This document shows, in pieces, positions 26,212-35,554 of a DNA stretch of 64,000 nt. Made by a program: the position numbers and the translations under genes. Position 1 is the stretch's first letter, and every line of letters starts with the position of its first letter. The stretch comes from an uncultured Granulosicoccus sp. (GTDB lineage: Bacteria > Pseudomonadota > Gammaproteobacteria > Granulosicoccales > Granulosicoccaceae), in contig CANLNQ010000010.1 in NCBI GenBank assembly GCA_947492525.1, positions 152,899 through 216,898 on the forward strand. The letters run 5' to 3'. Below the pieces are notes generated by a model. It saw only the letters and a list, made by a program, of their open reading frames with translations, did no database searches and was not told the DNA's origin.

Positions 26212-26706
26212 ATGACAGCCCCGCATCAACCGCTGCAGATCATCCTCTACGAGCCGGAAATTCCGCCGAATACCGGCAACCTGATACGCCTGTGCGCGAA
26301 CACCGGTGCGGGACTGCACCTGGTGGAACCGTTGGGATTTTCCCTGGAGGAGAAGGCCTTGCGACGGGCCGGGCTGGATTATCACGAAACCGCCCGGGTG
26401 CAGGTCCATGCATCGCTGCCGGACTGCCTGCAAGCGCTTGGCAAGGACAAAGCGCCACTGCGGGTCTTCGCTGTCAGCACAAAAGGCTCGGTTGCCTATC
26501 ATCAACCGAACTATCAGCCAGGCGATGTTCTGCTGTTCGGCCCGGAGAGTCGCGGGCTGCCTGACGAGGTGCTTGACGGACCGGAGATCACGGCCAGAGT
26601 GAGAATTCCGATGCAGGCCGACAGTCGCAGCCTGAATCTGTCCAATGCCGTCGCCATCATCACCTATGAGGTGCTGCGACAGCTGGACTTCCCGGCATTG
26701 CTCTGA
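26212..26706 (+). CDS. trmL: tRNA (cytidine/uridine-34 2'-O)-methyltransferase
   Basis: 164 residues from ATG 26212. SPOUT-class features: [20 protein letters not shown] at the N-terminus, motif [11 protein letters not shown] and the knot motif [20 protein letters not shown], which bind S-adenosylmethionine. It modifies the wobble base of tRNA-Leu in E. coli. The size matches the E. coli protein (157 residues). An upstream in-frame ATG at 26158 would add an unconserved leader. It is convergent with secB. Confidence 0.93.
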   Translation: MTAPHQPLQIILYEPEIPPNTGNLIRLCANTGAGLHLVEPLGFSLEEKALRRAGLDYHETARVQVHASLPDCLQALGKDKAPLRVFAVSTKGSVAYHQPNYQPGDVLLFGPESRGLPDEVLDGPEITARVRIPMQADSRSLNLSNAVAIITYEVLRQLDFPALL

Positions 26707-26710
26707 GCGA

Positions 26711-26727
26711 GTCAGCCAATGGCTGAC
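26711..26727. terminator. Short hairpin between convergent trmL and secB
   Basis: GTCAGCC and GGCTGAC form a 7-bp stem with a 3-base loop a few bases after the trmL stop, without a T tract. Position suggests a bidirectional terminator; strength is doubtful. Confidence 0.4.
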
Positions 26728-26759
26728 CGAGCGCCCGGAGCATGGCCGGGATTGCCGGA

Positions 26760-27272
26760 CTACTGCTCGGTTTCAGGAGCGGGTGCGTTCTGCTTGGCTG
26801 CCGCCTGCACGTGCTGTGCGTAGAGCGCATCGAAATTGACCGGATCGAGCAGCAGCTGGGGGAAACCGCCCTTCTGCACCAGCGATGCAATTTCCTCGCG
26901 CGCGAAGGGGAACAGCAGGTTCGGGCAGAAGCTGCCCAGCATGGGCCCCAGACGTTGCTGATCGAAGCCGCGGACCAGGAACAGGCCTGCCTGCTTGATC
27001 TCGCACAGATAGGCAACGTCTTCGCCCAGCTTGACGGTTGCCGTAACGGTCAGGACGCACTCGTAGATATCGTTTTCCAGCTTGGTGCTTTCAGTATTCA
27101 GGTGCAGTGAGACATTCGGCTGCCAGGAGGTGTTGCCGACGAACACTGCGGGTGTCTGCGGGGATTCGTAGGAAACATCCTTGAGATATACCCGCTGAAT
27201 CTTGAAGAGCTGCTGCGGCGCCTCACTGGCTGCTGCTGCCGAATCCGTGTCGTTCTGGTTCTCGTCTGCCAT
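26760..27272 (-). CDS. secB: Protein-export chaperone SecB
   Basis: 170 residues. Conserved SecB stretches: FKIQRVYLKDVSYESP, DIYECVLTVTATVKLGED, EIKQAGLFLVRGF, LGSFCPNLLFPFAREEIASL and LLLDPVNFDALYAQ. It forms the cytoplasmic tetramer that keeps preproteins unfolded and hands them to SecA. It is last in the yibN-grxC-secB group, the same order as in E. coli. Confidence 0.97.
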   Translation of the reverse strand: MADENQNDTDSAAAASEAPQQLFKIQRVYLKDVSYESPQTPAVFVGNTSWQPNVSLHLNTESTKLENDIYECVLTVTATVKLGEDVAYLCEIKQAGLFLVRGFDQQRLGPMLGSFCPNLLFPFAREEIASLVQKGGFPQLLLDPVNFDALYAQHVQAAAKQNAPAPETEQ

Positions 27273-27294
27273 TACTGTGCCTGTCTACCTGAAT

Positions 27295-27588
27295 TTATCG
27301 AATGGACGCGTAAGCGTCGTCAAGTTCACCGTCACTTTCCAGTGCGGCCATATCATCGAAACCACCGATATGCCGATCGCCGAAGAAGATCTGCGGCACC
27401 GACGTTCGGCCCGTAAGCTCCTGCATCCGGGCACGCAGCTCCGGATTGCCGTCAACATTGCGACTTTCATAGCTCCAGCCTTTCGCCTCGAGCAGCCTGC
27501 GAGCGGCTCGACAGAACCCACACCAGTCCGACTCGTACATGACAATCCCCGAGCCGGTCTTGCTGTCTACAGCGTCTGAATCACTCAT
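27295..27588 (-). CDS. grxC: Glutaredoxin 3 (dithiol)
   Basis: 97 residues from ATG 27588, two bases after the rhodanese gene stop; the longer frame is overlap. Active site WCGFC, cis-proline TSVPQIFFG and glutathione-site GGFDDMAAL. Glutathione-dependent disulphide reduction in the cytoplasm. Flanked by yibN and secB. Confidence 0.95.
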   Translation of the reverse strand: MSDSDAVDSKTGSGIVMYESDWCGFCRAARRLLEAKGWSYESRNVDGNPELRARMQELTGRTSVPQIFFGDRHIGGFDDMAALESDGELDDAYASIR

Positions 27589-27590
27589 GA

Positions 27591-28016
27591 TCAACGGGTC
27601 ACGGTTGGCAGGTTGGCCTTTTCCCAGGCAGCCAGACCGCCGGACAGGGAAAAGAGCTGGGTAAAGCCGTTCTTCTTGAGCTTGGCCAGCGCGCGGGTGG
27701 CGCGCATGCCGCTGTCGCAATACACGAGCACTTCCTTGTCCTTGAATTTCTCGATCTCGTGCATCCGCTCGTCGAATTTGCCGACGGGGAAGTTGCGTGC
27801 ATTCAGCAAGTGGCCCGCCTTGAACTCCGCATCGTCCCTGACATCGATGATGATGGCCTCACCGGCATTCATCTTCTGCGTGGCCTCGAAGGGCGACAGC
27901 GCGGTATTGGCAGAGGATATCCGCATGTATTCGGTATAAACCAGCATGCCCAGCGTCGCAACGAATGCGACAAACAGCAGTGTGTGGTTACCAATGAATT
28001 CGATTATCTGTGACAT
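27591..28016 (-). CDS. yibN: Membrane-anchored rhodanese-like protein (YibN type)
   Basis: 141 residues from ATG 28016. An N-terminal membrane helix (NHTLLFVAFVATLGMLVYTEY) is followed by a rhodanese domain whose active-site loop is YCDSGMRATRA with the catalytic cysteine. The order yibN-grxC-secB matches E. coli and supports the name. Rhodanese activity is plausible; the physiological substrate is not established from sequence. Confidence 0.92.
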   Translation of the reverse strand: MSQIIEFIGNHTLLFVAFVATLGMLVYTEYMRISSANTALSPFEATQKMNAGEAIIIDVRDDAEFKAGHLLNARNFPVGKFDERMHEIEKFKDKEVLVYCDSGMRATRALAKLKKNGFTQLFSLSGGLAAWEKANLPTVTR

Positions 28017-28177
28017 GACTGGATTGTGGCGAGCAGGCAGGTGCAATTCAACCCACAAGAATAACCCGCGGCGATACAAATATGAACGTCGGGGCTGCAA
28101 ATAAATTCGACGGGCCGTCGAAGGAGCACGTTACCGGCGGGTCTGCGCAGTGTTAACGTGAGCTCATACTCCTATCG

Positions 28178-29362
28178 GTGGGAACGCGGACCTTGCACGA
28201 CACTTCCATCATCTTCTCCCTGTTCCTGGTCTTCAGCGGCGCGGCAGTCATCGCCACACTTGCCCTGTTTGCACGCCAGGCCCTGTTGATCGCCTACATC
28301 CTCTTGGGAGCCCTGCTCGGCCCCTGGGCGCTGGACGTGGTGTCCAATCCGGCTCTGATAGCCGACATTGCCAATGTCGGCATACTGTTCCTGCTGTTTC
28401 TGCTGGGTCTGAATCTGGAACCGGGAGATCTGCAGAAACTGTTCCGCGAAGCCATCGTGGTGACCACGGCCAGCTCCCTGGTCTTTGCCATCATCGGATT
28501 CCTGATCGGCATGGGCTTCGGCTTCAGTTTGCTCGACAGCCTGCTGATTGGTGCCGGCATGATGTTCTCGAGCACCATCATCGCCCTGAAACTCCTGCCC
28601 ACCAGCGCGTTACATCATCAACGCATGGGCGAACTGATCGTCAGCATCCTGCTGCTGCAGGACATGCTGGCCATTGTTGTGCTGCTGGCGCTGGAAGGGC
28701 TGGGCAATCAGGAAAGCCTGCTATCAGAGACACTGATCCTGGTGCTCGGCCTGCCAGCCCTGGCCTTGATGGCCTGGTGGATTGCCTCGCGCGTACTCAC
28801 GCAGCTGTTCATGCGCTTTGACCAGATCCATGAATACCTGTTTCTGCTGGCCATCGGCTGGTGCATGGGCATTGCCGAGCTGGCGACCATCATCGGCCTG
28901 TCGCACGAGGTTGGCGCCTTTGTCGCCGGCGTCACGCTGGCCACCAGTCCGGTTGCCAGATTCATTGCCGAGAGCCTCAAGCCGCTGCGAGACTTCTTCC
29001 TGGTGCTGTTCTTCTTTGCTCTGGGTGCCGGCTTCAATATCGGCGCCTTGCCCGGTGTGCTGCTTCCCGCATTGGTGCTGGCGGCCATCTCCGTCGCCCT
29101 CAAGCCGATCGTGTTTCGCCTGCTGCTGCAACGCGAGCAGGAAAAATCTCGCATGGCAGCGGAAACCGGCGCGCGACTGGGGCAGATCAGCGAATTCTCG
29201 CTGCTGATCGTGGTGGTTGCGAGTAATCTGGCGGTCATGTCGGAAAAGGCCTCCCTGCTGATGCAGAGTGCCACGATACTGAGCTTTGTGGCCAGTTCGT
29301 ACTGGATCGTGCGCCGCTACCCAACGCCCATCTCCATGGACCAGTCGCTACGCAGGGACTGA
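28178..29362 (+). CDS. Kef-type cation/proton antiporter (CPA2), membrane domain only
   Basis: 394 residues with about twelve membrane segments. CPA2 features include ALLGPWALDVV, ILFLLFLLGLNLEPGDLQKL, the unwound LSHEVGAFVAGVTLATSP helix with its acidic residue, and FFFALGAGFNIG. Unlike KefB/KefC it lacks a C-terminal NAD-binding domain. Probable K+/H+ or Na+/H+ exchange. Start is GTG 28178; TTG at 28193 is possible. It is divergent from yibN. Confidence 0.88.
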   Translation: MGTRTLHDTSIIFSLFLVFSGAAVIATLALFARQALLIAYILLGALLGPWALDVVSNPALIADIANVGILFLLFLLGLNLEPGDLQKLFREAIVVTTASSLVFAIIGFLIGMGFGFSLLDSLLIGAGMMFSSTIIALKLLPTSALHHQRMGELIVSILLLQDMLAIVVLLALEGLGNQESLLSETLILVLGLPALALMAWWIASRVLTQLFMRFDQIHEYLFLLAIGWCMGIAELATIIGLSHEVGAFVAGVTLATSPVARFIAESLKPLRDFFLVLFFFALGAGFNIGALPGVLLPALVLAAISVALKPIVFRLLLQREQEKSRMAAETGARLGQISEFSLLIVVVASNLAVMSEKASLLMQSATILSFVASSYWIVRRYPTPISMDQSLRRD

Positions 29363-29473
29363 GAAGTCCTGCGGCGGATCAAGGACGCGTTCAAGAGGGG
29401 GAAGCGGTGCTCGGCAAAGGCAGCCGACAGACTCAGGCTGTGTGTGTGATCTGCCGCGGAGTCAGCACTCGCG

Positions 29474-29508
29474 AGGGGGATCAGGCGTCATGAATTGCCT
29501 GTCCCCCT
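29474..29508. terminator. Hairpin between convergent antiporter and cytochrome genes
   Basis: AGGGGGATCAGGC pairs with GCCTGTCCCCCT (one bulged base) around a 10-base loop, placed between two convergent genes. No T tract, so it may act as a bidirectional block or message-stabilising end. Confidence 0.5.
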
Positions 29509-29524
29509 GCTACGCGATCGAGTG

Positions 29525-30496
29525 TTACTTGCTCATCAGGTACTGGATGGCGATCGGCATTTCGTCATCGGTCAGCGTGGTGGCACCACGTGGTGGCATG
29601 ACGCCCATGCCATTGATGACAGACGCTGTCAGCACGTCCAGTCCCTTGTCGGCCCGCTCCTGCCAGGCAGCGTGATCACCCATCTTCGGGGCCCCGCCCA
29701 CACCGGCCAGATGACACGTGGAGCACAGGTTGTCCACGGACGCCTTGATGTTGTCTGTCAGCCCATCCGGTACCTGACCGACGACCAGTGCACCGCCTGC
29801 TGCGGCTGATTCCTGCTCGGCAGCTGCCTCTTCGGCGCTGGCCTCATCCTGAGCCGGTGCCTCTTCCGTGGCAGCAGGCGCTTCTTCCGTGGCTGCAGGC
29901 GCCTCTTCGGCTGGTGCAGCTTCTTCGCTGGCTTCAGCGGCAGGCGCATCGCTGGCGGTGTCTTCGGCTGCCGGTGCTTCGCTGGCGGCAGCTTCGTCGG
30001 CCGCCGGTGCGGCTTCATCGACTTCCAGGCCCGCCATGTATTGAACGGCGCGTCTGATTTCTTCGTCGGAGTAGTCACTACCGCCACGCGCAGGCATGGT
30101 GCCGATACCATTGATCGCGTGGGAAACCATGGTTTCCAGACCCTGTTCGACGCGAGGAGCCCAGGCAGCATCATCACCGACCATCGGCGCACCGGCCGCA
30201 CCGGTGGCATGACAGGCAGAGCAGACGCCGTTGACCAGCTCTTCAGCTGTTCGTGGTGCCGAGGCGACCTCGACGGCAGCGCCGCCTGCGGCGGGCAGAT
30301 CGTCTGCCGAGGTGCGCACAGCGGCCACAGGTTCGATTCGTTTGATCAGCGCATTGCGCACGAGTGGATCATCGGGATCCTCTGAGTCTGCGCCCAGCAT
30401 GCGAGCTGCGATGGTGATGATGATCCCCAGCACGACCAGCGCACCGACGACCACTCCCATTGTTTTGATCATGCCGCTATCTGTGGCACCACTCAT
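29525..30496 (-). CDS. Membrane-anchored di-haem cytochrome c (cytochrome c5-like)
   Basis: 323 residues. One N-terminal anchor (GVVVGALVVLGIIITIA) places it on the periplasmic face. Two class I haem domains: CSACH at residues 92-96 with later MPARGG, and CSTCH near 260 with MPPRGA; the methionines are the axial ligands. An Ala/Glu/Pro-rich linker of about 70 residues with EEAPAAT repeats joins them. Probable electron carrier to a terminal oxidase or another reductase. A cytochrome b561 gene lies 92 bases upstream on the same strand and may supply electrons. Confidence 0.92.
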   Translation of the reverse strand: MSGATDSGMIKTMGVVVGALVVLGIIITIAARMLGADSEDPDDPLVRNALIKRIEPVAAVRTSADDLPAAGGAAVEVASAPRTAEELVNGVCSACHATGAAGAPMVGDDAAWAPRVEQGLETMVSHAINGIGTMPARGGSDYSDEEIRRAVQYMAGLEVDEAAPAADEAAASEAPAAEDTASDAPAAEASEEAAPAEEAPAATEEAPAATEEAPAQDEASAEEAAAEQESAAAGGALVVGQVPDGLTDNIKASVDNLCSTCHLAGVGGAPKMGDHAAWQERADKGLDVLTASVINGMGVMPPRGATTLTDDEMPIAIQYLMSK

Positions 30497-30588
30497 GACA
30501 CTCTTCTCCGTTGATGCATCTGCACCTGTTCTGACAATCTATTCGCCGGCCTGCAGATCGTTTCGTACGGCCGAATTTGAGCATTGTA

Positions 30589-31098
30589 TCAGCGCAAACC
30601 GTCGCGCCCCATCATGCGGTGTAAAACCTTGAGCCCCGGCCTGCCATGCGACAGTGCGCCTGCTACATGAATCGCGATCAGCCCGGCCAACAACCATTTT
30701 CCCCACTCATGCCAGCGACCAGCTGGCTGAAAACCGAAGTAATAGTGCATCACCCCCGTCAGCACCATCAGCATCAGCACCCCATACAGGGCCATATGAT
30801 GCCACCGTACAAGGCTTTCCTGTCGTTTTGACAGTGTTCCACCCACTAACGGTACCGCTCGCCTGCGCAACTGCCAGCGCCAGATCATGATGGCGCCAAT
30901 TGCAATACCGCCCCAGGTGTGCAGTGTTGTAATCAGGAAGGACACAAAGCCGAGTGTTTCCTGTCGTTCGATGACTTCCATGGCCCGGTGCATTGGCCCC
31001 TGCAGAGAATACTGTGCGATTACCAGCAGCAGCACCAGCCAATGCAGACGTCTTTGCAACGGAGTGTAGAAGATCACGTTGTCGGCGTTGCCACTCAT
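30589..31098 (-). CDS. Cytochrome b561-family di-haem membrane protein
   Basis: 169 residues, four membrane helices. Candidate haem-ligand histidines are in RRLHWLVLLLVIAQYSLQ, LHTWGGIAIGAIMIWRW, RWHHMALYGVLMLMVLTG and IAIHVAGALSHG, the layout of bacterial b561 (CybB) proteins that pass electrons from quinol to periplasmic acceptors. The cytochrome c downstream is a plausible partner. Confidence 0.9.
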   Translation of the reverse strand: MSGNADNVIFYTPLQRRLHWLVLLLVIAQYSLQGPMHRAMEVIERQETLGFVSFLITTLHTWGGIAIGAIMIWRWQLRRRAVPLVGGTLSKRQESLVRWHHMALYGVLMLMVLTGVMHYYFGFQPAGRWHEWGKWLLAGLIAIHVAGALSHGRPGLKVLHRMMGRDGLR

Positions 31099-31211
31099 GC
31101 GTCGAAAAAAAACACCGGTTACTGCCCGCTCGCAGGCGTTGTCGAAGAGCGCGGTGATAGTTCCGCGCCCGGAGTTCGTATACTACTCACAACTGCGACA
31201 GACCGTGACCC

Positions 31212-31667
31212 ATGAATACCTCCATTCCCGACCCGATAAGACACGCTGCCACACTCGTCAGCCCCGACGCGCCGGACGCGCTGGAAAAGCGCATCAAACA
31301 GGATGTGTTCGCCAGCATTGCCCGGATAAAGCCGGACTATACCCGGGATGCCGACTTCGACACCGACGTCATGTCCGGCACCTTCTTCGAGACCCTGTCT
31401 GCGCCATTGCAGGGCATCGCGATCGCGCGGACCGAAGGGGTGCTGGCCTTCTACAACCGTGTCGGCTGGCGGGAGTCGTTTCTGGAGGCGCCACTGGAAT
31501 CCTGTGTACCAGAAGCCGGTCTCGAGCCCCTGCGCGAACGTTATCATGCGCGAAATCTGCACGATCTTGCCTACGTTCACCCCAAACACTTCGAGAAGAT
31601 GCTCGGCAAGGCAGAGGCCGCGGCCCTGTGGGAACGCCTCAAGCGCTTTGCCGGCCAGACGTCGTGA
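31212..31667 (+). CDS. Hypothetical protein at the head of an ABC exporter operon
   Basis: 151 residues, not recognised. Soluble and mixed alpha/beta, without signal peptide or membrane segment. Notable stretches are RIKPDYTRDADFDTDVMSG and AFYNRVGWRESFLEAPL. Its stop overlaps the GTG start of the YbbA-like ATPase (GTGA), so it is translated with the exporter and probably serves it or shares a substrate. Confidence 0.72.
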   Translation: MNTSIPDPIRHAATLVSPDAPDALEKRIKQDVFASIARIKPDYTRDADFDTDVMSGTFFETLSAPLQGIAIARTEGVLAFYNRVGWRESFLEAPLESCVPEAGLEPLRERYHARNLHDLAYVHPKHFEKMLGKAEAAALWERLKRFAGQTS

Positions 31668-32386
31668 AAAGCAGGCAGGGCTCGGCCATTGCCGTCAGAG
31701 ACCTGTCACACCGTGTTCGCAGTGGCACTCGCGAGATCTGCGTACTCGATCAGGTAGATCTGGATGTCGCCCAAGGCCAGAGCGTGGCCCTGATCGGCCG
31801 CAGTGGCTCGGGCAAATCGACCTTGCTCAATCTGATCAGCGGCCTGGAGCCGATTCGCCGCGGTGAGGTCTGGCTCGATGGCGAGCCGATCAGCCCTCTC
31901 AGCGATAGCCAGCGAACCCTCAGGCGTGGCCGAGACATCGGCTTCATCTATCAGGCCTTCAACCTGATCCCCACCCTGTCGGTCGGCGACAACATACTGC
32001 TGCCCCTGGCGCTGACAGGAACAGACACCCATGAACGAGATCGCCGCCTGAGCCAGCTGCTCGACACCATCGGTCTCAGCGGCCGTGGCGACGACTACCC
32101 CGACCGGCTCTCCGGTGGGGAACAGCAACGCGTCGCCATCGCCCGTGCGCTGATCCACCGGCCCGCACTGATCCTGGCCGACGAACCCACCGGCAACCTG
32201 GATGCGCAAAGCGGGCGGCAGGTACTGACGCTTTTGACCGACCTGGTTGAACAGGAAGGCTCTGCCTTGTTGCTGGTCACCCACAGCCTCGAGGTCGCAG
32301 CGGTTGCCGACCGGGTGGTGGTACTCGAACAGGCAGGGGTTCGCCCCATTCGCCAGGACGAGCTGTCTCACAGCAGCGCCTGGTGA
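31664..32386 (+). CDS. ABC exporter ATP-binding subunit, YbbA/LolD/MacB-type
   Basis: 240 residues from GTG 31664 (GTGA overlap); the much longer frame upstream is an overlap artefact. Walker [11 protein letters not shown]-loop [16 protein letters not shown], signature LSGGEQQR, Walker [17 protein letters not shown] and H-loop [13 protein letters not shown] after Walker B is characteristic of MacB/LolD-type ATPases working with FtsX-like permeases; the next gene encodes one. Confidence 0.94.
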   Translation: MKSRQGSAIAVRDLSHRVRSGTREICVLDQVDLDVAQGQSVALIGRSGSGKSTLLNLISGLEPIRRGEVWLDGEPISPLSDSQRTLRRGRDIGFIYQAFNLIPTLSVGDNILLPLALTGTDTHERDRRLSQLLDTIGLSGRGDDYPDRLSGGEQQRVAIARALIHRPALILADEPTGNLDAQSGRQVLTLLTDLVEQEGSALLLVTHSLEVAAVADRVVVLEQAGVRPIRQDELSHSSAW

Positions 32387-34944
32387 TGCTGGCCCGACTT
32401 CTGGCGCGATCCAGCTGGCACTTCTACCGTCGTCACCCGGCACAGCTGCTGCTGTCGATGCTGGGCATCACGCTGGGGGTGGCGATCGTGACTGCCGTGC
32501 TGATCACCAACAACAGCTCGCAGCGTGCCTTTGCCCTGTCCAGCGAAGCGCTGTATGGTCGGACCACGCATCAGCTGACCGGCGCCCTGGGCGTGGATCA
32601 GGCCAGCTATGTGCAGCTGCGCAAGGACTGGCCGAACCTGCCCATGGCCCCGGTGATTCAGGCACATGTGGCCATCGGTGACGAGGTGTTTTCCATCCTG
32701 GGTCTTGACCCGTTCAGCGAAGCCGCCTTCGAGCGGATGCGCCCGGGCTCAGCCGCCTCTACCGAACCGCCCCGTCTTGCAGATGATGAGGGTGCCGCCA
32801 TACGCACACTGCTGCGACCCGATGCGCTGCTGATCAGCGACGCCAGTGCTGCACGCCATGGCTGGGATTCCGGTCAGCAGCTGGTTCTGAATATCGGCGG
32901 GCGCCAGGTCGAGGCCACGCTGGCCGGCACCTTCAGTACCTCCAACCCGGCTGCAGCCACCGGACTGCTGAGCGCGGATATCGGCTTTGTGCAGGACCTG
33001 CTGCAGCGTGGTGATCGTATCGACAGGATCGATCTGATTCTCAGCGATGCGCAACATGCCGCCCTGCTGGCGTATCTGCCGCAGACCCTGGAGCTCAATC
33101 CGGCCATCAGTCGCCAGCAGACCATGCAGGCCATGACTCGTGGCTTTCATATCAATCTGACGGCCATGAGCCTGCTGGCTCTGGTTGTGGGTGTCTTCCT
33201 GATTCACAACACCATGACCTTTGCCGTGGTGCAGCGTCGAGAGATCTTCGCCATCAAGCGCATTACCGGCATTACGGCAGGCACTCTGCTGCTCAGCATT
33301 CTGTTCGAGGCGCTGATCATCAGCCTGATCGGTTCGCTGCTGGGCATTGCCCTGGGCTATGCCCTGGCCCATGTGCTGATCGGCCTGACCACGCAGACCA
33401 TCAATGATCTGTACTTCGTGCTTCATGTGCAGCAGATCTGGTTCAGCCCCTGGCTGGTGGTGGCAGGCCTGCTGCTGGGCGTGGGCAGCAGTGTGCTAGC
33501 CGCCAGCCTCAGTGCGCTGGATGCGGCGGGCACGAGCCCGATTCAGGCTCGTCAGCGCTCACTGATCGAACAGCGCACCGGACGGATTCTGCCGATATTC
33601 GCCATCATCGGCCTGTTCATGATGACTGCCGGTCTGGTGCTGGCGGTGCTGCCGCTGCAATCGCTGATTCTCGGGTTCGGTGCATTGATGCTGCTGATTC
33701 TGGGCTACGGACTGGCACTGCCATGGATGGTCCGCGTGCTGGCCCGCGCTGGCCGGAAGCTGAGCTCACGTGGGGGTGTGAGCCTGTCACTGGCCCTTGG
33801 CGGCATCGAGCGCAACATCAGCCGCACAGGCCTGGCCATTGCAGCGCTGAGCATCGCCGTCTCGGCAACCTTCGGGGTGGAGATCATGATCGGCAGCTTT
33901 CGTTCCACCGTCGATCAATGGCTTGGCAGTACGCTGCAGAGTGATATCTATGTCAGCGCGCCGACGGCGGTGTCCAGCGAAAGTGCGCTCATGCTGCCCG
34001 AGGGTCTGGCCGCGAAGGCGCGCCGGATCAACGGTGTTGCCAGCGTCAGCAGCGGACGTACGCTGCCGGTATCAACCGATGTGGGCAACATCGACATGCT
34101 CGTGGTGGAGCCGCATGATGACCGTGGCGCCGGATTCGAACTGATCGATACGGGTGACGCAAATGCCGACTCGGCCTGGCGCCGCTGGGCAAACGAGGAC
34201 GCGCTCATGATCAGCGAACCCCTGGCAACGCGCTTTCGCCTCAGCGCGGGAGATCGCTTGCAGCTCTTCACGCAGCAACAGGGCATGCAGTGGTTCTCCA
34301 TTACCGCGGTCTTTCGCGATTTCGGCTCCAGCCATGGCAAGTTGCTGATGGCACGCTCGGTCTATTCGCGCCATTGGCTTGATGAGCGGATTGCGACTCT
34401 GGGCATCCTGCTCGATGGGACCGTGTCCGATCAGCAGATGCTGGACAGCCTGCGCCAGAGGCTGTCCAGCCGTGACAACCCCCTGCTGATCCGCTCCAAC
34501 ACGGCCATCCATTCGCAATCCCTGGCGGTGTTTGACCGGACCTTCGAAGTGACACGCGTCTTGCGCTGGCTGACGGTCGGGGTTGCCTTCATCGGCATCT
34601 TCAGTGCCTTGCTGGCCCTGCATCTGGAACGGGCGCGCGAGTTCGCCATCATCCGGGCCAGTGGCGCCACACGCCTGCGGATCATGCGCGTGGTGCTGCT
34701 GCAGACGCTGATCATGGGGGTCTTTGCCGGGGTACTGGCCTTGCCGCTGGGCTGGTTCATGTCGGAAATTCTGGTCAAGGTCATCAATGTGCGCTCCTTC
34801 GGCTGGAGCATGCAGAGCCTGCTGCCTGAAGGCGCGATCACGGAGACACTGTTACTTGCCTGCCTCTCGGCATTACTGGCGGGTATCTATCCGGCATGGC
34901 GTCTGTCACGTGCAAACATTGCCGCACAGCTGCGTGACGACTGA
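32386..34944 (+). CDS. FtsX-like ABC permease, YbbP-type
   Basis: About 852 residues, starting at ATG 32386 one base into the previous stop (TGATG; GTG 32383 is equally possible). Large size, an N-terminal helix plus MacB-like periplasmic domain, a first FtsX helix set (LLALVVGVFLIHNTMTFAVV), a middle helix pair, a second periplasmic domain and a last FtsX set (VGVAFIGIFSALLALHLERA) match the YbbP family. Probably extrudes or relocates lipids or hydrophobic compounds; YbbAP function in E. coli is itself poorly defined. Confidence 0.9.
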   Translation: MLARLLARSSWHFYRRHPAQLLLSMLGITLGVAIVTAVLITNNSSQRAFALSSEALYGRTTHQLTGALGVDQASYVQLRKDWPNLPMAPVIQAHVAIGDEVFSILGLDPFSEAAFERMRPGSAASTEPPRLADDEGAAIRTLLRPDALLISDASAARHGWDSGQQLVLNIGGRQVEATLAGTFSTSNPAAATGLLSADIGFVQDLLQRGDRIDRIDLILSDAQHAALLAYLPQTLELNPAISRQQTMQAMTRGFHINLTAMSLLALVVGVFLIHNTMTFAVVQRREIFAIKRITGITAGTLLLSILFEALIISLIGSLLGIALGYALAHVLIGLTTQTINDLYFVLHVQQIWFSPWLVVAGLLLGVGSSVLAASLSALDAAGTSPIQARQRSLIEQRTGRILPIFAIIGLFMMTAGLVLAVLPLQSLILGFGALMLLILGYGLALPWMVRVLARAGRKLSSRGGVSLSLALGGIERNISRTGLAIAALSIAVSATFGVEIMIGSFRSTVDQWLGSTLQSDIYVSAPTAVSSESALMLPEGLAAKARRINGVASVSSGRTLPVSTDVGNIDMLVVEPHDDRGAGFELIDTGDANADSAWRRWANEDALMISEPLATRFRLSAGDRLQLFTQQQGMQWFSITAVFRDFGSSHGKLLMARSVYSRHWLDERIATLGILLDGTVSDQQMLDSLRQRLSSRDNPLLIRSNTAIHSQSLAVFDRTFEVTRVLRWLTVGVAFIGIFSALLALHLERAREFAIIRASGATRLRIMRVVLLQTLIMGVFAGVLALPLGWFMSEILVKVINVRSFGWSMQSLLPEGAITETLLLACLSALLAGIYPAWRLSRANIAAQLRDD

Positions 34945-35158
34945 GCGAAACGGAGGCGCGGCCGCGGAGAGGTATCGACAGGTCAGAGAATTGGCACATG
35001 CCGTGCGAGTGCTGGATAACGCACAGACACAATGCGACACATTCCGCGATTTCGAACAGCCAATGCATCAGTTCGGGACGTGTGCAACGACTATGTCATG
35101 TCGATGAGGTACAACTGTTTCAGCTCATCCATCGACATCAGCAAACGAGAACGCAGCC

Positions 35159-35416
35159 ATGCAGATCCCGGTCGACTACCCCGTAAACGAAGACGCCGCC
35201 AGCCAGCTCGACGCTTCCCTGACCTATGCCGCGCTGATGGATCTGCACGACGCCCAACAGCCGATCACCGAAGACATGATTCGCTGCGCCGTGCAGAATC
35301 TGGAAGCGGCACAGCATCTGCCGTTTGCCACACGTGCTGAAGCCATCGACACGAACTTTGCCGAACGAGCCAGATCCGGCCTGGCCCTGTCACGCCTGTG
35401 GAATGTCATTCGCTAG
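35159..35416 (+). CDS. Small hypothetical protein
   Basis: 85 residues, acidic, mostly helical. Shows a periodic pattern (ITEDMIRCAVQNLEAAQHLP), no signal peptide and no membrane helix. I do not recognise it. It stands alone between the exporter permease and an MFS transporter, with only a weak purine stretch before the ATG, yet codon use looks normal for the window. Confidence 0.6.
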   Translation: MQIPVDYPVNEDAASQLDASLTYAALMDLHDAQQPITEDMIRCAVQNLEAAQHLPFATRAEAIDTNFAERARSGLALSRLWNVIR

Positions 35417-35554
35417 CACGACCGTTCACCTGCCACGGCTCCGGCCCGATTCGGGCTCATCGAACTGACCAACCACCCACACCTGCCACACTCGCAACCC
35501 TTCAAGCCGCCACGACGGCGCAATCAGCGCTACCATCAGGCACTGTGACCACCC

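Noticed and set aside
31079..31663. N-terminal extension of the YbbA-like ATPase
   Set aside because: It covers the 151-residue gene in another frame; the ATPase fold begins after GTG 31664, which overlaps the preceding stop.
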